A stretch of 12,898 bases of DNA, taken from NCBI GenBank assembly GCA_030017655.1, contig JASEIM010000032.1:1-12898 (forward strand), read 5' to 3'. Source of the stretch: Methanobacterium sp. GTDB taxonomy: Archaea; Methanobacteriota; Methanobacteria; Methanobacteriales; Methanobacteriaceae. Each line of letters opens with the position of its first letter. The first letter of the stretch is position 1. The position numbers were made by a program, and so were the translations under genes. The notes under the pieces are model-generated. The model had not been told where the DNA came from and ran no database searches. It saw only the letters and a list, made by a program, of their open reading frames with translations. Of the stretch, positions 6,416-12,880 are shown piece after piece.

Positions 6416-6437
6416 AAATATTGCAATTTCAATATTT
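6416..6437. promoter_or_regulatory. Perfect inverted repeat upstream of the membrane protein gene
   Basis: AAATATTG (6416-6423) and CAATATTT (6430-6437) form perfect 8-base arms around six bases, 64-85 bases before the ATG at 6352. This is where a TATA box or operator would lie. The rest of the gap 6353-6661 is AT-rich, with no gene that can be supported. Confidence 0.45.
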
Positions 6438-6661
6438 TTGAATTACTTGACTAGTTATCGATCATTTAATTCTTGTTTAAACTCTTAAAAATAACTTTTC
6501 CAGATTTTACTCTGATTATACCCATACTTCCACCCAAATTGCCTCCAACTTATAAAAATCCATATTTAATATATCAATTTAAACTATTTAAAATCAAAAA
6601 ATATGGCCAGAACAGGTTTAAAAAGAAAATTTAATAGAAATATTGAAGACAATTATTTCAA

Positions 6662-6997
6662 TTATTCTCTGGTTACTTTCAAAAGCAGTGCTAAAGCCAC
6701 AAATTCAAGCCCTAAGAATACTAAAGGAATTATAGAACCAATAATGGTCCTGGGAAGATTAAATATGAAATAAACCGAAAACAGTATGTTTTGAATCAGG
6801 AAAAGCAATGCAAATAATACCAGTGTTGTGGTAAATTTAGATTTCACCTTTAGATATCTTTCTAAATATACATACAACATTCCTACTAAGAGGCAAATAT
6901 TAGCAATACTGGTAATTAAGGCTGACCATTTAATCAAAAGAAAAAGAGCATTAAATATATTTGATATTATTGATAATTGAGTTATAAGTACAGACAT
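6662..6997 (-). CDS. Small membrane protein paired with a winged-helix regulator
   Basis: A 111-residue protein with three to four predicted membrane helices (about 13-28, 29-47, 57-78 and 85-106) and a basic loop ERYLKVKSK between the second and third. No catalytic motif. GAAGGT about seven bases before the ATG supports the start. It follows the winged-helix gene by 39 bases on the same strand and should share its transcript. In halophilic and methanogenic archaea, small membrane proteins of this size and layout (for example those grouped as DUF7521) are commonly encoded next to such a regulator. I see that resemblance in arrangement and hydropathy, not as a proven homology. By inference it may sense or anchor for the regulator, or be its target. 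Confidence 0.65.
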   Translation of the reverse strand: MSVLITQLSIISNIFNALFLLIKWSALITSIANICLLVGMLYVYLERYLKVKSKFTTTLVLFALLFLIQNILFSVYFIFNLPRTIIGSIIPLVFLGLEFVALALLLKVTRE

Positions 6998-7036
6998 GTT
7001 TTAACCTTCATTTTTGAATAAATTTTATATGTATAT

Positions 7037-7321
7037 CTATTTTTCCCTAAATTCACCCCATATCTCCAGAAATGTATCGTAATTTTTTTCCATTTCATCA
7101 GAAAGGAAATATAATGCACCATACTTTTCTCCAGTTGATTTAACTATGTTATTTTCTTTTAAAACATCGATATGGTGTCTAATAGTTTTATAATCAAGAG
7201 AAAGCTCTTGGGCAAGTTTATTAGCATTATAGGGTCTTTTATTAAGTTCGAGTATTATTCTGGCACGGTTTTCTCCACCTTTACTGCCGATTATCAACCA
7301 CCATAAAAACACTTTCTTCAT
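7037..7321 (-). CDS. ArsR-like winged helix-turn-helix transcriptional regulator
   Basis: A 94-residue DNA-binding protein consisting almost only of a winged helix: NRARIILELNKRPYNANKLA (18-37), then the recognition helix SLDYKTIRHHIDVLKENNIV (41-60) and a short wing STGEKYGALYFLS (62-74). The DYKTIRHHIDVL element is characteristic of a common archaeal ArsR-like group. There are no metal-binding cysteines, so metal sensing is not suggested. AGGGA about six bases before the ATG supports the start. The N-terminal KKVFLWWLIIGSKGG is hydrophobic but too short for a clear membrane helix. It forms an operon with the small membrane protein downstream. A 6-base inverted repeat TAATAT/ATATTA at 7391-7408 lies upstream, in very AT-rich sequence. 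Confidence 0.85.
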   Translation of the reverse strand: MKKVFLWWLIIGSKGGENRARIILELNKRPYNANKLAQELSLDYKTIRHHIDVLKENNIVKSTGEKYGALYFLSDEMEKNYDTFLEIWGEFREK

Positions 7322-7489
7322 AATAATCCCTGTTGATTATAAAACGCCGATATAATGTTGAAACAATTATTATCTTTCTAATATCAGACATAATATACTT
7401 AAATATTATTATAGACCCTCTCTTTAAATATTTTAGTCTTAATGGATTTAAAAACTATTTACATTCTATTTGAAAATAAATTAATAAAT

Positions 7490-8233
7490 TCAGAGATATT
7501 TAAGAAATTCAAGTATAGCATTAACTGTTTCATCCTGCTGTTGCTCTCTTGTTATGGTACTGTTATTATCCCCTGTTTGAACTCCATAATTACCAAAGTT
7601 GTAGTGATTACCGCCATTTATGGTGATAAAGGTAGTATCAGCAGGGAATTTATTTTTATTTTCTTCAATGTCCTGACTTGTTGTAAGTGCGTCAAGGGAA
7701 CCTCTAATTGATAATGCTTTAAAAGTAGTATTTGAAGCATCTGATGAAGGATAAGAGGCTAAATATATGACTCCTTTTATTTTATCCTGATTATTTATCG
7801 CATAATCTGATGCAAAAACTCCTCCAAGTGAATGACCCCCAATCACCCAATTTTTAATCTCAGGATGATCGGCTATAACTTCGTCAGCTTTATTACTATC
7901 AAATAATGCTAAATTAAAGGGCATTTTAACGATTATTGTAGTATAACCATTTTCTGCAAGTTTAGAAGCAATTATGGAGTAAGCTTCTGCTTCAACTTTA
8001 CCTCCAGGATATATTATTACTCCTGTGGCGCTTCCATTCTTTGTAGGAGTGAATGTAATGTAATCATCTGTGTTGACTACATTATAAGAATCAGTTGATT
8101 TGAGTGCTGCTAAAGCCTGATTATCAGCACGATAATAGTCAGAAACATAATATACAAACCCTGCTATTGCTATTATAACTATAACTAAAATTATCAGTAA
8201 AATTAATTTCTTCTTTGAGTTTATATATTTCAT
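7490..8233 (-). CDS. Surface-anchored alpha/beta hydrolase
   Basis: A 247-residue protein with a lysine-rich N-terminus (NSKKK) and one membrane helix at about 9-29, then an alpha/beta hydrolase domain. Positive charges before the helix predict that the enzyme domain lies outside the cell, as a signal-anchor protein. The likely catalytic triad is S135 in the nucleophile elbow GGHSLGG (132-138), D181 (IRGSLDALT) and H210 (NGGNHYNFG); the oxyanion strand is GVIIYPGGKVEAEAY (71-85). It resembles the Abhydrolase_5 type of small esterases. The substrate is unknown and could be an ester or lipid at the cell surface. AGGT about seven bases before the ATG supports the start. It is divergent from the DUF6653 gene, separated by 101 bases. 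Confidence 0.83.
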   Translation of the reverse strand: MKYINSKKKLILLIILVIVIIAIAGFVYYVSDYYRADNQALAALKSTDSYNVVNTDDYITFTPTKNGSATGVIIYPGGKVEAEAYSIIASKLAENGYTTIIVKMPFNLALFDSNKADEVIADHPEIKNWVIGGHSLGGVFASDYAINNQDKIKGVIYLASYPSSDASNTTFKALSIRGSLDALTTSQDIEENKNKFPADTTFITINGGNHYNFGNYGVQTGDNNSTITREQQQDETVNAILEFLKYL

Positions 8234-8334
8234 AAGTATACCTAATATATTATTTATTTTATTTTATTAAAAAAATTTACCAAGAATTATATTTTATATT
8301 TTATATTTAACAGATATAAATTCAGGAGAGCAAT
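8234..8334. promoter_or_regulatory. Divergent promoter region, hydrolase / DUF6653
   Basis: This 101-base, almost wholly A+T interval separates two outward-facing genes, so promoters for both must lie here or overlap it. For the plus strand, a TATA-like run at about 8288-8302 would start transcription near 8320, just before the ribosome site AGGAG at 8323-8327. For the minus strand several A/T runs are possible and none stands out. Confidence 0.4.
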
Positions 8335-8838
8335 ATGACCGTTGAAAGAAAGATCAGCTCAATATTCAAACTTGATGAAGAAAACTGGATGAAACATGCC
8401 AATCCCTGGAGCGTGTGGACCAGAAATACTGCTTTACCTGCTTTGGTGATTGCTTTTTGGAGCAGAGTATGGCTTGGCTGGTGGGCGTTAATTCTTATTA
8501 TTTTAGCAATATTTTGGACATATATAAATCCAAGAATATTCGATAAACCAAAATCAACAGATAATTGGGCTTCAAAATCTGTTTTAGGTGAAAGGGTCTG
8601 GTCTAACCGTGATAAAATCAAGATCCCTCATCATCACGCTAAAGCCCCTAATATTTTAAACCTCGTTGCAGGAATAGGGGCGCTGTTTGTTATCTGGAGT
8701 GTTTATTCACTTGAAATCTGGCCCTTGCTGGTAGGATTTGCCCTTGTTTACTGTGGAAAGCTTTGGTTCCTGGATAGAATGGTCTGGATTTATGAAGATA
8801 TGAAAAATGTGCCAGAATATAGAAAATGGCTGTACTAA
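8335..8838 (+). CDS. DUF6653 family membrane protein
   Basis: A 167-residue protein unusually rich in tryptophan and strongly patterned: HANPWSVWTR (21-30), FWSRVWLGWW (41-50), INPRIF (64-69), STDNWASKSVLGERVW (74-89), HHHAKAP (99-105) and KLWFLDRMVWIYEDM (142-156). This matches the conserved signature I recall for DUF6653, known mostly from archaea and some bacteria and without an assigned function. About four hydrophobic segments (near 33-46, 48-64, 107-123, 128-145) suggest an integral membrane protein. The conserved polar blocks HANPW, NPR, DNWASK and the HHH cluster might bind a ligand or metal (inference). The start is fixed by AGGAG seven bases before the ATG. A short inverted repeat (AAACCA 8848-8853 / TGGTTT 8870-8875) follows the stop. 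Confidence 0.82.
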   Translation: MTVERKISSIFKLDEENWMKHANPWSVWTRNTALPALVIAFWSRVWLGWWALILIILAIFWTYINPRIFDKPKSTDNWASKSVLGERVWSNRDKIKIPHHHAKAPNILNLVAGIGALFVIWSVYSLEIWPLLVGFALVYCGKLWFLDRMVWIYEDMKNVPEYRKWLY

Positions 8839-8926
8839 TGACTAAAAAAACCAAATTAGCCCATAAAAATGGTTTAATCTGGATTTAAAAAATTAAGCAT
8901 CAAAATAATCGTTAGGGGAGGAATGC

Positions 8927-9367
8927 ATGACTGATGAATTTATGAAAGCAGCCGTTGAAGAAGCAAAAAAGGGATTTATAGAAGGGGGTATTCCAATCGG
9001 GTCTGTAATTGTTCACAACGGCAAGATTATAGGCCGTGGGCATAACAGGCGAGTTCAGAACAAGAGTGCAATTCTTCATGGTGAAATTGATGCTCTGGAA
9101 AATGCAGGACGAATATCAGGAGCTGTTTACCGTGAATGTGTTCTTTATACAACTTTATCTCCTTGTTCAATGTGTGCAGGAGCTATTTTGCTTTATGGGA
9201 TACCAAAAGTAGTAATAGGGGAAAATATGAATTTTATGGGTGAAGAAGAACTGCTTAGATCAAGAGGAGTTGTTTTAGATGTTCTTCAGGACCCTTCATG
9301 TATTAAGATGATGTCGGATTTCATCCAAATGCATCCAGAACTATGGTATGAAGATATTGGGTTATGA
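8927..9367 (+). CDS. Cytosine deaminase-like nucleobase deaminase (yeast FCY1 type)
   Basis: A 146-residue zinc deaminase. Zinc ligands are H51 (HGE), C80 and C83 (SPCSMC); E53 is the proton shuttle. From memory of the yeast cytosine deaminase structure, the residues holding cytosine (N51, F114, W152, D155 in yeast) have counterparts here at N40, F103, W140 and D143, with a nearly constant offset. The surrounding blocks are also close: RGHNRR, LHGEIDALENAGR, YTTLSPCSMCAGAILLYGIP, GENMNF and the terminal WYEDIG. That makes deamination of cytosine to uracil (pyrimidine salvage) more likely than tRNA adenosine or dCMP deamination, though other bases cannot be excluded. GGGGAGG (8915-8921) five bases before the ATG at 8927 is a strong ribosome site. 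Confidence 0.87.
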   Translation: MTDEFMKAAVEEAKKGFIEGGIPIGSVIVHNGKIIGRGHNRRVQNKSAILHGEIDALENAGRISGAVYRECVLYTTLSPCSMCAGAILLYGIPKVVIGENMNFMGEEELLRSRGVVLDVLQDPSCIKMMSDFIQMHPELWYEDIGL

Positions 9368-9422
9368 AGAGCTTGAAAACTTTCATGAGATTTTAGTAGA
9401 GATGGTTCAGGCGATAGAATGA
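9348..9422 (+). other. 24-codon frame bridging the deaminase and the decayed gene
   Basis: The frame MKILGYEELENFHEILVEMV..QAIE starts inside the last codons of the deaminase and ends in a TGA that overlaps the ATG of the decayed QW-repeat gene (ATGA, 9419-9422). Its composition looks protein-like, and such ATGA overlaps usually mark coupled genes. It may be the remaining C-terminus of a former upstream partner whose main body was lost when the deaminase end was joined here. No ribosome site is seen, so I do not call it an active gene. Confidence 0.25.
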
Positions 9423-10422
9423 CTGATTGGCTTTCAAAATTCATATATAAACAATTAAACCACTTCTTGAATTAGAGGATGAAGCAGTTATTTATTTTAC
9501 TGAAATGGATTTATTAGAAGAGAAAGTAGATGCAATCGACCTATCTGGAATTTAAAAGATGTACAGAATATACTTAAAAAACAACAGCCTGATGGCTCAT
9601 GGAAACCAAAAAAGAAAGATTCTGGAGTAAAATACAGTTTAATTGAAACATGGCGACATTTCAGGCATTTAATTCAGCAATATGAAATGAATAAAAATCA
9701 CCCAGCAATCAGGAAAGCCTCCGAATATTTATTTTCCTGTCAAACTGAGGAAGGAAACATAATGGGAATTTTAGCAAACCAGTATACCCCTTATTACACC
9801 GGAGCAATAATGTATCTTTTAATAAAAGCAGGCTATGAGAATGATCCACGCATAGAAAAAGGATTTAAATGGCTCTTAAGTATGAGACAAGATGATGGCG
9901 GTTGGGTTATTGGAATTTCTGGTATGATTGGAGTTAAACTTTCAAGAGATGAAATGATCTGACTTCAAATGCTAATAGAAAAACTATGAGAGCTTTCGAT
10001 AAATCAAAACCATTTTCTGCAACAAGCACAGGAATGGTTTTAAGGGCATTTTCAGTTCATGACAAATATAAAAATTCAGGTTATGCATTAAAAGCTGCTG
10101 AACTTTTAAAATCCAAATTCTTTAAGGAAGATAACTGGGCATCATACAGACACCCTGATAACTGGATTAGATTTCAATTTCCATTGGTGGACCAATATTT
10201 CTGCTCTGGATTCGATTTCTTTAATTAGGCTTCCTAAAGAAGATCATGATATAAATAGCGCCTTAAAATGACTTATAGATCATCAGGTAAATGATGGATT
10301 ATTGAAACTGTCTTATTCTGGAATTCACAAATCGAAAGATAATAAAAAAATATTTAAACCCAGATTATGGCTTACATTAACAGTTTTTCAGAATATTTAA
10401 GAGATTTATAGGAGTTAAATAA
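9419..10422 (+). pseudogene. Decayed squalene-cyclase/prenyltransferase-like (QW-repeat alpha-toroid) gene
   Basis: Joining pieces from three frames gives one protein of about 333 residues: MTDWLSKFIYK (frame of 9419), IKPLLELEDEAVIYFTEMDL (from 9454), WNLKDVQNILKKQQPDGSW (from 9546) to RDEM, LTSNANRKTMRAF (from 9959), WWTNISALDSISLI (from 10185), and RIFKRFIGVK to a TAA at 10420-10422. QW-type motifs QQPDGSW and RQDDGGW mark the alpha/alpha toroid fold of squalene cyclases and prenyltransferase beta subunits. No DxDD cyclase motif is seen, so hopene cyclase activity should not be assumed. Lesions: frameshifts near 9450, 9540, 9957, 10184 and 10388, a TGA at 10269-10271 where LKWLIDHQ is expected (TGG to TGA), and probable tryptophan loss in NDGLLK. 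Flanking genes are intact, so this is true decay, not poor sequence. Confidence 0.88.
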
Positions 10423-10452
10423 AATATTTAATTATAAATAAATTGGGATAAA

Positions 10453-10914
10453 ATGGTAAGAAAAGCAACTAAAGAGGATATATGTGCAATCATAGATCTA
10501 TGGCAGGAAATGATGGATTTTCACATTCAAAGAAGCGATTTATATGAAATGAAACCTGACGCACGGAATATTTACTCTAATTACATTAAAGATATACTTA
10601 GAAGCCCAGATTATATTGTATTGGTCTATGAATTAGAAAATAAAGTCTTAGGATATTTAATAGCTACTGAATCAGATGATCCTCCTGTTTATAAAGATAC
10701 TATAGGAATTATATCAGAGTTATGTGTAACAGAAAAACATCGAAATAAGGGAATTGGGGAAAAATTACTGGCCGAAGTTGAAAAAATATTTATTAATAAA
10801 GGTATTAAACGCATGGAATGCATGGTTTCAGATTTTAATGAAATATCTAAAAATTTCTGGCGGAAGCATGGATATAGGCCATATAATTTAATGTGTGTTA
10901 AATTATTACGTTAA
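10453..10914 (+). CDS. GNAT family N-acetyltransferase
   Basis: A 153-residue acetyltransferase. An N-terminal MVRKATKEDICAIIDLW is the usual first strand and helix of GNAT proteins. IISELCVTEKHRNKGIGEKLL (86-106) is motif A with the acetyl-CoA pyrophosphate loop R97-N-K-G-I-G102. The closing strand and helix NFWRKHGYRPYNLMCVKLL (134-152) is motif B (W/Y-x-K-x-G-Y). The acceptor amine is unknown. A weak GGGAT lies a few bases before the ATG. The start follows the decayed QW-repeat gene by 30 bases. A TATA-like run at about 10426-10440 would start transcription at or after the ATG, so transcription may come from further upstream. It is intact in length and motifs. Confidence 0.87.
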   Translation: MVRKATKEDICAIIDLWQEMMDFHIQRSDLYEMKPDARNIYSNYIKDILRSPDYIVLVYELENKVLGYLIATESDDPPVYKDTIGIISELCVTEKHRNKGIGEKLLAEVEKIFINKGIKRMECMVSDFNEISKNFWRKHGYRPYNLMCVKLLR

Positions 10915-10942
10915 ATATTGCCTATTATCCCAAAAATATTGG

Positions 10943-10967
10943 AGATAGTTTTAATTTTCAACTATCT
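10943..10967. terminator. Bidirectional terminator-like hairpin between convergent genes
   Basis: Perfect 8-base arms AGATAGTT (10943-10950) and AACTATCT (10960-10967) enclose the nine bases TTAATTTTC. It lies between the acetyltransferase stop (10914) and the oppositely oriented ABC ATPase, and overlaps the ATPase stop codon at 10951-10953. T-rich stretches occur in and after the stem on the plus strand. It could end transcripts from both sides. Confidence 0.5.
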
Positions 10968-11646
10968 TTCCATCCAGTACTTTTATTGTCCTTTCAGCCA
11001 GTGATGCAACATTCATATCGTGAGTGACCATAATCAATGTCACATTTTCTTTTTCATGCAGATTTTTAAGTCTTTGAAGGATCATTTGCCCTGTTTTGGA
11101 GTCTAAAGAACCTGTTGGTTCATCAGCAAGGATTATACAAGGATTATTGGCCAGGGCACGTGCAATAGCAACACGCTGTCTTTCCCCTCCGGAAAGTTCT
11201 GTGGGCTTTCTTTCAGCTTTATCTGAAAGTTCAACATATTCAAGTAATTCAATCGCTCTTTTTCGCATTTCTTTACCGGAATAAATGCTTTCATACATTG
11301 GAATTTCCACATTCTCCAGAACTGTGAGATTCGGAATGAGGTTGTGCAGCTGGAATATGAATCCAATTTCCCGGGATCTGAACTGGTTTAAGTTCTTAGT
11401 TCTCCTTAGATCATATCCTGCTACTTTAATCTTCCCTTCATCAGGAACGTCCAACGCTCCAAGCATGTTTAGAATGGTGGATTTTCCAGATCCTGACGGT
11501 CCTATTATGGAAACAAATTCTCCTTTTTTAATATTTAGATCTATACCGTTTAATGCTGTTATTTTTCCATTGTCAAAACTCTTTTTAATCCCTCTAATTT
11601 GTATGATGTTTTCTATCCTATCGTATTGTTCAATTACGCTTTCCAT
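10951..11646 (-). CDS. ABC transporter ATP-binding protein (MacB/LolD type)
   Basis: A 231-residue ATPase with all motifs: Walker A GPSGSGKST (49-57), the Q-loop FIFQLHNLIPNLT (97-109), the signature LSGGERQRVAIARAL (151-165), Walker B IILADEPTGSLD (171-182) and the H-loop H209 (VTHD). The short Q-loop sequence and DEPTGSLDS place it with the MacB/LolD/FtsE group, which drives mechanotransmitter-type permeases rather than solute channels. The start at 11646 is chosen because GGTGA lies five bases upstream; the ATG at 11658 lies before that site. It begins 17 bases after the permease stop and is surely co-transcribed with it. It probably powers export or extraction at the membrane, of antimicrobial peptides or lipids for example (inference). 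Confidence 0.92.
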   Translation of the reverse strand: MESVIEQYDRIENIIQIRGIKKSFDNGKITALNGIDLNIKKGEFVSIIGPSGSGKSTILNMLGALDVPDEGKIKVAGYDLRRTKNLNQFRSREIGFIFQLHNLIPNLTVLENVEIPMYESIYSGKEMRKRAIELLEYVELSDKAERKPTELSGGERQRVAIARALANNPCIILADEPTGSLDSKTGQMILQRLKNLHEKENVTLIMVTHDMNVASLAERTIKVLDGKIVEN

Positions 11647-11663
11647 TTTATTCACCATCCAAA

Positions 11664-12776
11664 TTATTCATAACGCAGTGCTTCTGTTGGTGGTAACCTG
11701 CTTGCTCGATAGGCAGGATAAAATCCTCCGATTAATCCAACAAAAAGAGCTATTCCAAGTGCTTTTAAGAAAGTATCCATTTTATATACTGGTTCAATGA
11801 ATCCTTCCATTCCCATGGGTATCAGTAATTGAATAGCTACAATACCCATTACTATTCCAACAAAGCCCGCCACTAATGTAATTACAATGGATTCTCCAAG
11901 TATCATGCCCAGTATTCTTTTATTTGTCCAGCCTACTGCTTTTAAAACACCTATTTCTCTTGTCCTCTCGAATACAGACATTATCATGGTATTTATGACT
12001 CCAATCCCTCCAATAACTATTGCAAGGAGTGAAATAGCCCATGAAGCAGTATCTATTGTTTTAAGCCCTGATTCTACCTTTCCAAGGTCTTCAAGTGATT
12101 TTACTGTCATTAGTTCGTTTATGTATGTATCGTCTATTCTATCTGTTACTTCTTCAAGATCTGCTGATTTATCAAGCTTTGCAAATATCATTGTCAGCTT
12201 ATCATCCTTTTTTTCGAGGTCCTGAAGCGTGTCTAAAGACATAAATGCCCCTGCATCCTGTTGAAGGTCTCCTGTTTCGTATATTCCTGTAATCTTAAAT
12301 TTTTTACCTGATATTTCCAGTGTATCTCCCACTTTTTTGCCAGTTTTTTGTGATGCTGCTTTTCCAATGATTATCTCATCTTTACCTTCTGAAAAGCCCT
12401 GCCCCTCAATAACAGTTATCTCTCCAACCGACAGTTTATCAGCATTTATACCCATTACTGGGAAATAAGGATTATTATCTACTGGATAAATTGCGAGCAA
12501 TACGCCTACTGCATCCTGAACCCCAGAGGTGTTTTTAAGATCATCCAAACGTTTTTCCTCAATGGAGCTGAACATCATATCCGATACATTGGATTCCACT
12601 ACCATGAAATCAGATCCACCTGCCTTAAGGGTTTCTTCTGTTGATGATTTAAGACCGTCCGTAATTATTCCAAGCGCAACGATTGTTGCTATCCCGATTG
12701 CAATTCCAATAACTGCTAAAGCTGTTCTTGTTTTACTTCTAAATGGATTTTTAACCACAAGACCTAAAAACGACAT
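11664..12776 (-). CDS. ABC transporter permease, MacB/FtsX family
   Basis: A 370-residue permease with the standard four-helix layout: TM1 at about 18-40, a large extracytoplasmic MacB_PCD domain (about 45-240), then TM2 246-268, TM3 293-317 and TM4 335-353. The cytoplasmic coupling segment SVFERTREIGVLKAVGW (268-284) and the C-terminal YPAYRASRLPPTEALRYE (353-370) are hallmarks of the FtsX family. AGGAGATG seven bases before the ATG fixes the start. It is the first gene of the operon, with the ATPase behind it. A homodimer of this permease with two ATPases would form the complex. No periplasmic adaptor or outer-membrane partner is encoded nearby, as expected for an archaeon. Confidence 0.92.
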   Translation of the reverse strand: MSFLGLVVKNPFRSKTRTALAVIGIAIGIATIVALGIITDGLKSSTEETLKAGGSDFMVVESNVSDMMFSSIEEKRLDDLKNTSGVQDAVGVLLAIYPVDNNPYFPVMGINADKLSVGEITVIEGQGFSEGKDEIIIGKAASQKTGKKVGDTLEISGKKFKITGIYETGDLQQDAGAFMSLDTLQDLEKKDDKLTMIFAKLDKSADLEEVTDRIDDTYINELMTVKSLEDLGKVESGLKTIDTASWAISLLAIVIGGIGVINTMIMSVFERTREIGVLKAVGWTNKRILGMILGESIVITLVAGFVGIVMGIVAIQLLIPMGMEGFIEPVYKMDTFLKALGIALFVGLIGGFYPAYRASRLPPTEALRYE

Positions 12777-12781
12777 TTTTT

Positions 12782-12880
12782 TTCATCTCCTGAAAAGATT
12801 CATCAATTCAATTATATGAATATTTGTTCATGTATTCACAGATGAATGTGTATTATCATAATGTTATATAAATATTTGTT
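12782..12880 (-). promoter_or_regulatory. ABC operon promoter and leader with an array of TTCA/TGAA half-sites
   Basis: The minus-strand TATA box TTTATATA (12865-12872), with A-rich AACAAATA upstream, predicts a transcript start near 12843 and a leader of about 65 bases. From there to the ribosome site the tetramer TTCA or its complement TGAA occurs eight times, beginning at 12782, 12791, 12799, 12807, 12817, 12827, 12835 and 12843, always 8-10 bases apart. Pairs form small dyads: ATGAA-N6-TTCAT (12816-12831) and ATTCA-N4-TGAAT (12834-12847). The nearest one overlaps the ribosome site region. This looks like a multi-site operator; the regulator is not in the window. Confidence 0.5.

Noticed and set aside
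6603..6776. 57-codon plus-strand frame starting MARTGLKRKF
   Set aside because: Most of it is antisense to the small membrane protein and there is no ribosome site.
7442..7711. 89-codon plus-strand frame
   Set aside because: Antisense to the end of the alpha/beta hydrolase; hydrophobic by chance, with no ribosome site.
9687..9962. Reading 9687-9962 and 9986-10228 as two separate genes
   Set aside because: Both are consecutive pieces of one decayed protein; the sequence continues in frame before 9687 and resumes in another frame at 9959.
9419..10422. Squalene-hopene cyclase
   Set aside because: QW motifs are present but no DxDD catalytic motif is seen, and the gene is too short (about 333 codons versus 600 or more).
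11285..11800. 171-codon plus-strand frame
   Set aside because: Antisense to the ABC ATPase and permease, both with full motifs; the translation has no recognisable domain.
12529..12819. 96-codon plus-strand frame at the right end
   Set aside because: Antisense to the permease N-terminus and its ribosome site; no independent support.
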